A stretch of 36,071 nucleotides of DNA, from contig DUZJ01000031.1 of the NCBI GenBank assembly GCA_013349615.1, positions 1 through 36,071 on the forward strand, given 5' to 3'. A program made the position numbers and the translations under genes. Shown one piece after another: positions 17,879 to 24,607 of this stretch (position 1 is the first letter of the stretch; the number at the start of each line of letters is the position of its first letter). The notes below the pieces were generated by a model, which saw only the letters and a program-made list of their open reading frames with translations, made no database searches and was not told the DNA's origin. This DNA comes from Planctomycetota bacterium. GTDB taxonomy: Bacteria > Planctomycetota > Phycisphaerae > Sedimentisphaerales > Anaerobacaceae.

Positions 17879-18412
17879 ATGGACATTTCAAGACGCGATT
17901 TGGTTTTCAAGAGCGTGGGGATGGCGGCATGCGCCCCCGTAGGCGCATTCAGCCCCAACCTGACAAAAGCAGAAACCGTAGGAGAAGAAGGAGCAAAAAT
18001 GTTTTTCAAACTATATCCTGTCGGCAGGGTACAGAAGAAGGGCAAGTCGGTAACGCTGAGGATTTTTGACAGGTACGCAGATGCGCTCAAAGAGTTGGAT
18101 GGCTTTTCACACGTGTGGGTCCTTTATTGGTTTGACAAGAACGATACGCCCCGAAAACGAAGCATCCTTCAGGTTCACCCGCGGGGCAACAGGAAAAATC
18201 CACTCACCGGCGTATTCGCCTGCCGTTCGCCCGTTCGGCCCAATCTGATTGCCCTGAGCTTGTGCAGGATTCTTTCGGTCAAAGCCGGCGTAGTTCAAAT
18301 CGAAAAGATAGACGCCTTTGACGAGACACCCATCCTCGACCTCAAGCCGTACATTGCCGGCATAGACAACCCGACCAAAGACGTTCGCCTTCCAGGCTGG
18401 CTGAAAAAGTAG
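17879..18412 (+). CDS. TrmO/TsaA (UPF0066) family protein with a Tat-like leader
   Basis: A 177-residue protein. Residues about 40-175 match the TrmO family, which methylates N6-threonylcarbamoyladenosine at position 37 of tRNA using S-adenosylmethionine. The signature pieces are LYPVGRV, LDGFSHVWVLYWF, HPRGN, GVFACRSPVRPN and DETPILDLKPY. Ahead of this is a stretch starting MDISRRDLVFKSVGMAACAP that looks like a twin-arginine signal, which is unexpected for a tRNA enzyme. ATG 17879 follows GAAGGAG by six bases, so the leader is very probably translated. Met 41 (MFFKLYPVGRV, ATG 17999) would give a leaderless form of usual TrmO length and has GAAGAAGGAG just upstream. Which form is made, and whether it is exported, cannot be told from sequence. 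Confidence 0.85.
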   Translation: MDISRRDLVFKSVGMAACAPVGAFSPNLTKAETVGEEGAKMFFKLYPVGRVQKKGKSVTLRIFDRYADALKELDGFSHVWVLYWFDKNDTPRKRSILQVHPRGNRKNPLTGVFACRSPVRPNLIALSLCRILSVKAGVVQIEKIDAFDETPILDLKPYIAGIDNPTKDVRLPGWLKK

Positions 18413-18440
18413 GCGATTAATCACACTGCATTTGAGGCCT

Positions 18441-18478
18441 TGTCATTGCGAGCATTGCGAAGCGATGCGCGGCAATCC
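18441..18478. repeat. Dispersed intergenic repeat, 'TCATTGCGAG...GCGGCAATCC' type
   Basis: The block begins TGTCATTGCGAGCATTGCGA and ends GCGGCAATCC; related pieces occur at 22515-22640. Its ends are inversely related (ATTGC and GCAAT). This kind of unit is scattered through intergenic regions of many bacterial genomes. It lies just after the TrmO-like gene. Confidence 0.55.
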
Positions 18479-18518
18479 ATATTTACCCTGCGGTTTTACC
18501 GCATCTATATTTGACCCT

Positions 18519-18536
18519 GGTGCCTTCGTGGCAAAA
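18519..18536. repeat. Short dispersed repeat, 'GCCACGAAGGCAC' type
   Basis: The reverse complement reads TTTTGCCACGAAGGCACC; a second copy with two extra A lies at 35669-35687. No gene overlaps either copy. Confidence 0.45.
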
Positions 18537-18578
18537 CATACAGCCTCCGAATGATACGGCAGGGGGGGTGGGAAATAG

Positions 18579-18602
18579 ATTCCCGCTTTCGCGGGAATGA
18601 CA
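18579..18602. repeat. REP-like palindrome with GAAA loop (copy 1)
   Basis: ATTCCCGC and GCGGGAAT form a perfect 8-bp stem around a four-base loop (TTTC here, GAAA on the other strand), followed by GACA. It lies between the convergent ends of the TrmO-like gene and the GT-C gene, where it may also act as a transcription barrier. A second copy at 24021-24046 has the same design. Confidence 0.7.
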
Positions 18603-18605
18603 AGA

Positions 18606-20141
18606 CTAACGTCTGAAGTACACGACGGGGCCGTTCTCGTAGACTTTTCTCTCCCAATCAGGTTTGACGGCCGTTTTAATCAGGTCCTCTTCCAAAAAAT
18701 CCATTTCTACACCGACTATCACCGCTGAAGGCGGCTCTTTTTCCACAAGTTTCGAGAGGCTTCTTGGGCCTACCGTATGTGTTATGTCACGGTTCCAGGC
18801 AGACAGTCTGTCACCAATCCGGTAGATAATCGAGCCGCACGAAAGCTCAGTATAAATCTCGCATCCGCCTTCGAGAGCAAATAGGGGGGCCAAGGTAAGT
18901 ATCCGTTTTGGCTCTTCAGTTCTTTCAGCAATATCCTGCGATATTTTATGTACTTGAGTTGGCACCCATCCTTCAGGATAAAACAGCATCACGGTTCTAT
19001 ACAGCACAATAGGGTATGAGACCACCCCCACAACCACGCAGCAAGCTACTACAGCAGCGGTTATCTTAAAATGCTTCATGCGACCGGCCTTGTCGGCAAG
19101 TTCCCTCAAATACAGCAGCGGCCAGGCGAAGCTGATTATCAAAAAAGGCACCGGCATCGCAAGGTATTGTTTCCACATCGTCGGAGGAATCAGTGCAATT
19201 ATGAAAAAAACCAAAACCAGCAGGGCGGCAAAAAATATATTTCTCTTCTCGGATACGTTTAACTTTCGGCGTCCTAACACAACTGTCGCGCAAAGATAAA
19301 TCGCCATCACAATAAGTACGAAGTAACCCGGCGTTTTGAAGGAGCTTAACGTTAGTCCAAGTTTTCCGTGAAACATACCCACTTCGTGCAGCCATTTCCC
19401 GTACATCCTGGGTATCCAGATAAGGTTAAGGAAGAATGCCCGTCCCGCCGAAGCTATCACCCGGACAGGCCAAATCAAAACAACAGCCGTTGCAATCAAA
19501 AACGGCAGGGCGGTCTTGATTCTTTGTTTTATCGACTCAGCCGGCTGGCTTACCAAGGCAGCGAAAAACAGCATTTGTACCAGTGCTGTCGTTATTCGCA
19601 TACACGCTGCCAATGTAAGCAGCCCGCCGACGGCCGCTATTCGCCAGTATCTTGATTTCCGCTTGAAATCGGTGGATACAAACAGCCAGAAAGAGGTCAC
19701 CACGCATAAGCTCACGATGTCATGATTCCACGCATAGCCGTTTGCATAATCGACGAGAGGATTAAACACATACAGCAGGGCACCAGCAAGCCCCAGAAGC
19801 ATTCCGCAAATTGCAAACTTACCGAAGATGTGCCGATATATGCCGACAATACAAAGCATCACAAGAATATCACAGACCACGGAAACCATCCTGCCCACGA
19901 GCAGGTAGTGGTTTGTGTTCAATATCTGGAAAAGAGCCGCGTAGAGCAGCGGGTGGTAGGGCAGTTGGGCCGCGTATGAAAAGTCCCTGTAAATCATCTT
20001 GCCCTGGCCCAGCAGCACGCCGCCGGTACAGTACATTTGTTCATCGCGGCCGAGAGGCTTGGTCATACTATTTACAAAGATTGCAAGAGAAAGAACTACC
20101 AGTATCAAAATAACTACGCTGTTAATAGTTTTCGGTGACAT
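18606..20141 (-). CDS. GT-C-like polytopic membrane protein (ArnT/PMT-like), copy 2
   Basis: A 511-residue paralogue of the protein at 14577-16187, with the same run of hydrophobic segments and a C-terminal soluble tail. Its first loop reads TKPLGRDEQ with a canonical Asp-Glu pair at 33-34, where copy 1 has Ala-Glu; GKMIYRDFSYAAQLPYHP follows. GT-C enzymes move a sugar from a lipid-phosphate donor on the outer membrane face. Acceptor and sugar are unknown. The two copies lie about 2.4 kb apart on the same strand around two opposite-strand genes, so they arose by duplication and were then separated, or the middle pair was inserted. The start ATG 20141 sits directly after a short repeat. Confidence 0.8.
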   Translation of the reverse strand: MSPKTINSVVILILVVLSLAIFVNSMTKPLGRDEQMYCTGGVLLGQGKMIYRDFSYAAQLPYHPLLYAALFQILNTNHYLLVGRMVSVVCDILVMLCIVGIYRHIFGKFAICGMLLGLAGALLYVFNPLVDYANGYAWNHDIVSLCVVTSFWLFVSTDFKRKSRYWRIAAVGGLLTLAACMRITTALVQMLFFAALVSQPAESIKQRIKTALPFLIATAVVLIWPVRVIASAGRAFFLNLIWIPRMYGKWLHEVGMFHGKLGLTLSSFKTPGYFVLIVMAIYLCATVVLGRRKLNVSEKRNIFFAALLVLVFFIIALIPPTMWKQYLAMPVPFLIISFAWPLLYLRELADKAGRMKHFKITAAVVACCVVVGVVSYPIVLYRTVMLFYPEGWVPTQVHKISQDIAERTEEPKRILTLAPLFALEGGCEIYTELSCGSIIYRIGDRLSAWNRDITHTVGPRSLSKLVEKEPPSAVIVGVEMDFLEEDLIKTAVKPDWERKVYENGPVVYFRR

Positions 20142-20145
20142 ATAA

Positions 20146-20190
20146 CCTGTTTCCCTGTTTCTCTGATACCCTGATACCTTGATTTCCTGC
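20146..20190 (-). repeat. Short tandem-like repeat upstream of GT-C copy 2
   Basis: On the minus strand the leader reads ATCAAGGTATCAGGGTATCA and then two AAACAGG units, giving a two-level tandem pattern (GGTATCA twice, GAAACAGG-like twice). Together with the start codon it fills most of the space between the CNNM gene and the GT-C gene. Confidence 0.45.
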
Positions 20191-20196
20191 GGCAGC

Positions 20197-21207
20197 TTAC
20201 CATTCCGCCAACTCGCCTAAAAGTTCCTCAACCAAATCCTTCATTGTTACGATGCCGATGGGCTTTTCTCGCCCGCCGCGCCCGGTTCTCGTAACCAGAA
20301 CGATTTTTTGGTTTTCGCGCTGCATAATATTTATCGCATCAACGACAGTAGTATTAGCGGGAAGCTTTCGGATCGGCTTTATAAAATTATACAGATCAGT
20401 GAATTTTTCCGCCGAGCTTAAAGCCTCATAAATATTTATAAAGCCGACGATATTTGCAGCCTGCTGGTCTGTGACAGGCAGGCGAGTAAACGCACACTCC
20501 TTTAATTTTTTCAACAGGGCCGGATTATCAGAGCTTGCATCCACCGCCTCAACTTTGTTAATTGGTGTCATCACGGTTATTATAGGAGTGTTTGAGATAT
20601 TGACCAGGCGGTTTATGATACCGGTCTGCACAGGACTCAGGACGCCTTCTTCTCGAATGTCTGCGAAGATTGCTCTGATACGAGGTCTTTGCACAGCGGG
20701 TGTCACCGTCTTCGAGCCGGCGTCCGAGCTTGTTAATCGCCCGAAAATACCGGACATAAATTTAAGCAGCGGCACTGCTCCACACCAGCTAAAAAGTTTG
20801 TGAAAAACCAGCAAAACAGGTGCAAAGAAGGGCATCAGAGAATCGGCTCGATAGAAGAAAACATTTTTCGGTATCAACTCGCCAAATACGAATAGTATCG
20901 GAGCCGCTATAAGCGTCGCAGATAGCTCGGCTGTGTGTGCAGCTTTGACCTCGCTCAGTAATAGCCACGTTACAATGCTTGTGACGACGCAGTGTGTCAG
21001 GTTGTTGCCAATCAGTATCGAAAGAAGCAGGGCCGACCTGTCGCGCAAACACTTACCGAGGATGACAAACGATAATAGCTTTCGCTCAATGCCGAGCCGT
21101 AGGCGAAGCCGGCTGAGCTGGTACATACCTGTCTCAGCACCGGCGAACAGGCCGGAGATAACAACTACAAAGGCAGCTACCAATATTAAGACTGTGCTAT
21201 TGACCAT
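20197..21207 (-). CDS. CNNM/CBS-domain membrane protein (hemolysin-C-like), shorter partner
   Basis: A 336-residue protein with an N-terminal DUF21/CNNM membrane domain (VAAFVVVISGLFAGAETGMYQLSRLRLR; later LFVFGELIPKNVFF) and a paired CBS region (MTPINKVEAVD, FTRLPVTDQQAANIVGFINI, IVLVTRTGRGGREKPIGIVT). It ends after the CBS pair, without the CorC/HlyC C-terminal domain. I chose ATG 21207; the reading frame can be extended to a TTG at 21225. With ATG 21207 it overlaps the upstream partner by 11 bases, which suggests translational coupling. CNNM proteins are linked to magnesium or other cation transport; a heteromer with the partner is an inference. Confidence 0.88.
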   Translation of the reverse strand: MVNSTVLILVAAFVVVISGLFAGAETGMYQLSRLRLRLGIERKLLSFVILGKCLRDRSALLLSILIGNNLTHCVVTSIVTWLLLSEVKAAHTAELSATLIAAPILFVFGELIPKNVFFYRADSLMPFFAPVLLVFHKLFSWCGAVPLLKFMSGIFGRLTSSDAGSKTVTPAVQRPRIRAIFADIREEGVLSPVQTGIINRLVNISNTPIITVMTPINKVEAVDASSDNPALLKKLKECAFTRLPVTDQQAANIVGFINIYEALSSAEKFTDLYNFIKPIRKLPANTTVVDAINIMQRENQKIVLVTRTGRGGREKPIGIVTMKDLVEELLGELAEW

Positions 21208-22462
21208 TACTTCCGGTAGCCTCAAGCGTTAGTATTATCGTTTCGATTCTGTGCTTTTGCACACGCTCGACAGTAAACTTCAGGTTCTTCAGATACGCAA
21301 CATCGCCGCTTTTCGGTATTTTGCCTAAAAGGACGGTCACCAAACCGCCGATTGTGGAAATCTTCGCTTCCTCAAGTTCGACGCCAAATGCCTCAGCCCA
21401 GTCGTGAATCGAAATATCACCTGCCAGCCGATATTCAAAAGGTCCTATCGACTCGACAGGCTCAATACCCTCGGCAGTCTCAATTGGCCCTAACAGCTCT
21501 TCGGCTATATCCTCCAGACGCACCGAACCTGCAATCCCGCCGTATTCATCAACGACTATGGCTGTGTCTGTACCCTTCTCGCGGAAAAATTCCAGTAGAG
21601 ATTCGACCGTTTTTTGTTCCGGCACAAAATCTACCGGCTGGACAATGTTATCGAGGGTCGTATCACCTTCAAGCAGGAGCTGTCGCAGGTATACCAGCCC
21701 GACCACGTTGTCTATTGTCCGAACATAAACGGGCAGCTTCGTCAGATGGTTTTTCAACATCTTCTCAATCGCTGATTCGACAGAGTCACTAACGTCGCAG
21801 GCAACCATATCCACCCGTGGTCGCATAACGTGGCGTACTTTAAGAAAACCAAGCTCGATAATCTCAGCTAAAAGTTTATTTTCATCAGCACTGATTAGTC
21901 CACGTTTTCGCACTCGTTCAATAAGCGATTTGAATTCGCCTGTACTTATCGTCTTGGCACGCTGTGCCGGTCCCAGAAGCAGCCGCAGAGTCGGCTCAAC
22001 CATAAAGACCCGGAAGACAAATTGCAGAGGGGCATAAATTTGCAGGCATAAAACCAGCGGCAGGGCGGCTGCAACACTGATAGATTTTGAATTCGCGTAC
22101 GCCAGCGATTTTGGCACCATTTCGCCGAAGAGCACCAGCACTGCAAAGCTAACCAACGCCGTAAATGCCGCGGCGACTGCGCCAATTTGCTCACCCATCC
22201 TGATTGCAAGGACGCTGGCGACAGCGTAAAAGAGAACGTTGACCGTCATATTACCGAACAACAGGCAGCTAAGTAATTGCTTGGGTTTGTTCAGAAGCCT
22301 TGCGACCAGCTTTTGCAGCTTGTGTTTGGATTGCGAAAGCAGGCTGACTTGTCTGCGTGACAGATTAAAAAAGGCGGTTTCCGCTCCTGAAAAAAAAGCT
22401 GAACACGCAAGGAGCAGCAACATCAAAACTATATGCCCAATATTTTGATAAACTTGAGCCAC
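21197..22462 (-). CDS. CNNM/CBS/CorC-HlyC membrane protein (hemolysin family)
   Basis: A 421-residue protein with all three parts of the CorC/hemolysin family: a DUF21/CNNM domain (LMLLLLACSAFFSGAETAFFNLSRRQ; VLFGEMVPKSLAYANS), two CBS domains (HVMRPRVDMVACD; LPVYVRTIDNVVGLVYLRQL; FREKGTDTAIVVDEYGGIAGSVRLEDI) and a C-terminal CorC_HlyC domain (FEYRLAGDISIHDWAEAFGV; GLVTVLLGKIPKSGD). The start codon is GTG 22462. It is the first gene of a two-gene unit, and its stop codon lies inside the start of the shorter partner. Family members take part in magnesium or cobalt efflux or uptake and sense adenine nucleotides through CBS domains. The transported ion is not predictable here. Confidence 0.9.
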   Translation of the reverse strand: MAQVYQNIGHIVLMLLLLACSAFFSGAETAFFNLSRRQVSLLSQSKHKLQKLVARLLNKPKQLLSCLLFGNMTVNVLFYAVASVLAIRMGEQIGAVAAAFTALVSFAVLVLFGEMVPKSLAYANSKSISVAAALPLVLCLQIYAPLQFVFRVFMVEPTLRLLLGPAQRAKTISTGEFKSLIERVRKRGLISADENKLLAEIIELGFLKVRHVMRPRVDMVACDVSDSVESAIEKMLKNHLTKLPVYVRTIDNVVGLVYLRQLLLEGDTTLDNIVQPVDFVPEQKTVESLLEFFREKGTDTAIVVDEYGGIAGSVRLEDIAEELLGPIETAEGIEPVESIGPFEYRLAGDISIHDWAEAFGVELEEAKISTIGGLVTVLLGKIPKSGDVAYLKNLKFTVERVQKHRIETIILTLEATGSNGQ

Positions 22463-22514
22463 TGTTAGCTACTACCTGCTTAATTCACTTACACTTTTTC
22501 TAACATAGTTACCG

Positions 22515-22640
22515 GATTGCTTCGTCATCCCACACCAATTGAGCTTAGGCGCCCGCCTGATTGGTGCGGGACTCCTCGCAATGACATAAGGACGTATAGG
22601 ACGTCACTGCGGACGATGCGCACCCGAGCGCGGCAATCTC
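22515..22640. repeat. Composite dispersed repeat with internal inverted repeat
   Basis: The block 22515-22585 begins GATTGCTTCGTCATCCCA and ends CTCCTCGCAATGAC. CACACCAAT (22531-22539) pairs, with one G-T, with ATTGGTGCG (22560-22568). A second related piece, ACTGCGGACGATGCGCACCC then GCGGCAATCTC, follows to 22640. The same core words occur at 18441-18478. It fills the gap between the CNNM genes and the kinase and contains no coding frame I can support. Confidence 0.5.
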
Positions 22641-22677
22641 AATTTCAAATGACCATACAAATATTATTGCATTTGAA

Positions 22678-23454
22678 CTACGGTTTGGGTAGCGTTATTT
22701 TGAATGTACTTCCCTGGGAAGGTATGGATTCCACCGATATGCAGCCTCCGTGAGCATTTATTATTTTTTTGCAAAAGGCAAGACCAAGTCCGGAGCCTGA
22801 ATACTCTATTGGTGAGTTCCCATCTTTTTTCGTCGTAAAAAACGACTTAAAGATATTTTTTAAGTTACCTGGTTCAATCCCGCAGCCGGTATCGGCCACT
22901 TCTATTTGAACCGCGTCGTTGCTCTCCCCGGCTTTGATACTTAGAATACCTCCACGCGGCAGCATCGCGTCACGCGCATTAAGAATCAAATTCATTAAGA
23001 CCTGTTGGACCTGCACAGGCACAGCCCATACTGTCAGCTCTTCAGGAATCTCGATTTTTACGGTTATCCCGTCCTTCGCAAAATCCCGGCAAAGACACGT
23101 AAAAATCTCTTCGACCAGACTAATCAACTGAGTATTTTTCTTTTCTTGTGTCTTACCGTTTGCCATACCCAGCATACTTTCCATAATTTTCGAGGCACGC
23201 TCACAACCCTGGACTGTCTTTTCAAGTACCTTTTCGACCAGCAGCTTATCGTCGATATTCTTCAGCGCAAGGTTCGCATAATTACCAAGCGGCGTGAGCA
23301 AATTATTGATTTCGTGGGCTATCATATGGGTAACGGTCCCAATATTGGCAAGCGCCTGAAGATGGGAAATATGGGATTGTAACGCCTCGGTTTCCTGCTG
23401 CTGATTGGCCAGACGTTTGTGCAAAGAAATGCGTTTTTCGATAATGCTTGTCAA
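22678..23454 (-). CDS. Soluble sensor histidine kinase (HisKA + HATPase)
   Basis: A 258-residue protein with a short coiled-coil N-terminus and a full kinase core. The phosphoacceptor is His 47 in THMIAHEINNLLTPL, the N box is LMNLILNARDAM, the G1 box is VADTGCGI, and the G2 region is EYSGSGLGLAFCKKII. There is no membrane segment and no PAS, GAF or receiver domain, so the input must come from a partner or the coiled coil. I chose TTG 23454 because GCAGGAG sits seven bases upstream. An ATG directly after that site is in another frame. It diverges from a small gene and a stand-alone receiver (24115-24597) that could be its partner. Confidence 0.9.
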   Translation of the reverse strand: MTSIIEKRISLHKRLANQQQETEALQSHISHLQALANIGTVTHMIAHEINNLLTPLGNYANLALKNIDDKLLVEKVLEKTVQGCERASKIMESMLGMANGKTQEKKNTQLISLVEEIFTCLCRDFAKDGITVKIEIPEELTVWAVPVQVQQVLMNLILNARDAMLPRGGILSIKAGESNDAVQIEVADTGCGIEPGNLKNIFKSFFTTKKDGNSPIEYSGSGLGLAFCKKIINAHGGCISVESIPSQGSTFKITLPKP

Positions 23455-23493
23455 CGGTCATCTCCTGCTATAAAATTATCTATGGACGGAATT

Positions 23494-23542
23494 AACAGGA
23501 TTTTTCTTTGTTTGCTTTTGTTTTATCCTGTAAATCCTGTCT
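23494..23542. repeat. Dispersed 'ACAGGATTTACAGGAT' repeat
   Basis: AACAGGATTTTT at 23494 is followed by ATCCTGTAAATCCTGTCT (23525-23542). Its reverse complement, GACAGGATTTACAGGAT, recurs with one change as GACAGGATTTGCAGGAT at 35539-35555. The two arms are also inversely related, so the unit can fold back. It lies upstream of the kinase. Confidence 0.5.
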
Positions 23543-23659
23543 AATAATACCGTAAACTATTAGCTTACAAGTATCTATATCGACCTTTAACGCCGTTTTT
23601 CTTGAGCGATGTCGGTTCCGCTTTCGAGGCTCTTGCATACGATATACGCAATACGAGCA

Positions 23660-23929
23660 ATGAACGAGCAGAGGATTTTAGAAGAACTTTTATCGCTGTT
23701 GGAACAAAACAGCGTTACAATCCGTGCCGAAGCCCTTGGCGGAAGCGGTGGGGGGCTGTGCAACATAAAAGGACAATCGATTTTCTTTGTGGATACACAG
23801 GCTCAATCGGCCGATGTCGCGGCCATTTGTGCTGAGGCAGTCTCGAAAGTCGTGGATATTGAAAAAGTATATATCAGGCCCGAAGTCCGCCAATTTATCG
23901 AAGAACACTGTAATAACAAAAAAGGTTGA
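23660..23929 (+). CDS. Small conserved-looking protein of unknown function
   Basis: An 89-residue soluble protein starting MNEQRILEELLSLLEQNSVT, with a Gly-rich turn (EALGGSGGGLCNIKG), a beta strand (QSIFFVDTQ) and a helical C-terminal part (AAICAEAVSKVVDIEKVYIR). No motif identifies an activity. I chose ATG 23660 because the frame's 17 residues before it derive from repeat-like DNA and show no ribosome site. It lies upstream of the receiver gene on the same strand, separated by a repeat-filled 185-base gap. I recall similar short planctomycete proteins, but I cannot name a family. Confidence 0.65.
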   Translation: MNEQRILEELLSLLEQNSVTIRAEALGGSGGGLCNIKGQSIFFVDTQAQSADVAAICAEAVSKVVDIEKVYIRPEVRQFIEEHCNNKKG

Positions 23930-23996
23930 TTTCCTTGCAGCCGAAGAAAAAAAAGAATATCATTAAGAAAATGTAAAAGTTTAAAAAAACATAGAT

Positions 23997-24077
23997 AGAG
24001 AGCACAGAGGTTTTTAATATTGTCATTCCTGCGAAAGCAGGAATCCAATTTCTTTTGAATCTTTCTCTGTGTTCTCT
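23997..24077. repeat. Nested stem-loop: outer inverted repeat around a REP-like GAAA hairpin (copy 2)
   Basis: AGAGAGCACAGAGG (23997-24010) can pair with TCTCTGTGTTCTCT (24064-24077) over 14 positions with two wobbles. Inside lies the hairpin ATTCCTGC-GAAA-GCAGGAAT (24025-24044), a perfect 8-bp stem. The whole lies 38 bases before the receiver start codon and would form a leader structure if transcribed. CACAGAGGTTTTT from this block recurs exactly at 35726-35738. Confidence 0.6.
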
Positions 24078-24114
24078 GTGGCAGGAAAATAAAAAAAACA
24101 GGAGTAATCTTGTT

Positions 24115-24597
24115 ATGAACCAGACTAAAGCTGAAAATGACGAGGACAAAACGCCAACGGTGCTCGTTGTCGATGACAATCAGGAAAATCTGGAGCTCTT
24201 GCAGGCATATCTTGAGGATATGGACTGCCGGACAGTCCCTGCGTGCGATGGGCTTGAGGCGCTGGAAATTACAGGCAGGGAACCGCCTGATTTGATACTG
24301 CTGGATGTGATGATGCCTAAAATGAGCGGCTTTGAGGTTTGTAAAAGAATAAAAAACGACCCCAAAACCAGTGACATCCCCATCATAATAGTAACCGCAC
24401 TTAATGAATTCGGCGACATCGAACGTGGTATTAATTCGGGAACGGACGATTTTATCAGTAAACCGGTCAACAAGCTGGAGCTTCTGACAAGAGTTAAAAC
24501 TATGCTGAAGTTAAAACACTTAAGCGACAAGCTCGAACGCACATTGGCATATCTAAGTGAGGTGGAAAAACAGGCGCAAATAACAAAGTCGGATTAG
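24115..24597 (+). CDS. Stand-alone response regulator receiver protein
   Basis: A 160-residue single-domain receiver of the CheY type. The acidic pair is D20-D21 (VLVVDDNQEN), the phosphorylated residue is Asp 64 (LILLDVMMP), the switch Thr is 94 (IIVTALNE), and Lys 116 is in FISKPVNKLELL. The last 30 residues form a helix and coil (LERTLAYLSEVEKQAQ) with no DNA-binding domain, so the output is probably by protein contact or phosphotransfer. I chose ATG 24115, which has AGGAG about ten bases upstream; earlier in-frame codons come from repeat DNA. Ten bases separate it from the coiled-coil/zinc-ribbon gene, so they are likely co-transcribed. The divergent kinase at 22678-23454 is a candidate partner. 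Confidence 0.9.
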   Translation: MNQTKAENDEDKTPTVLVVDDNQENLELLQAYLEDMDCRTVPACDGLEALEITGREPPDLILLDVMMPKMSGFEVCKRIKNDPKTSDIPIIIVTALNEFGDIERGINSGTDDFISKPVNKLELLTRVKTMLKLKHLSDKLERTLAYLSEVEKQAQITKSD

Positions 24598-24607
24598 GAA
24601 TATTATT

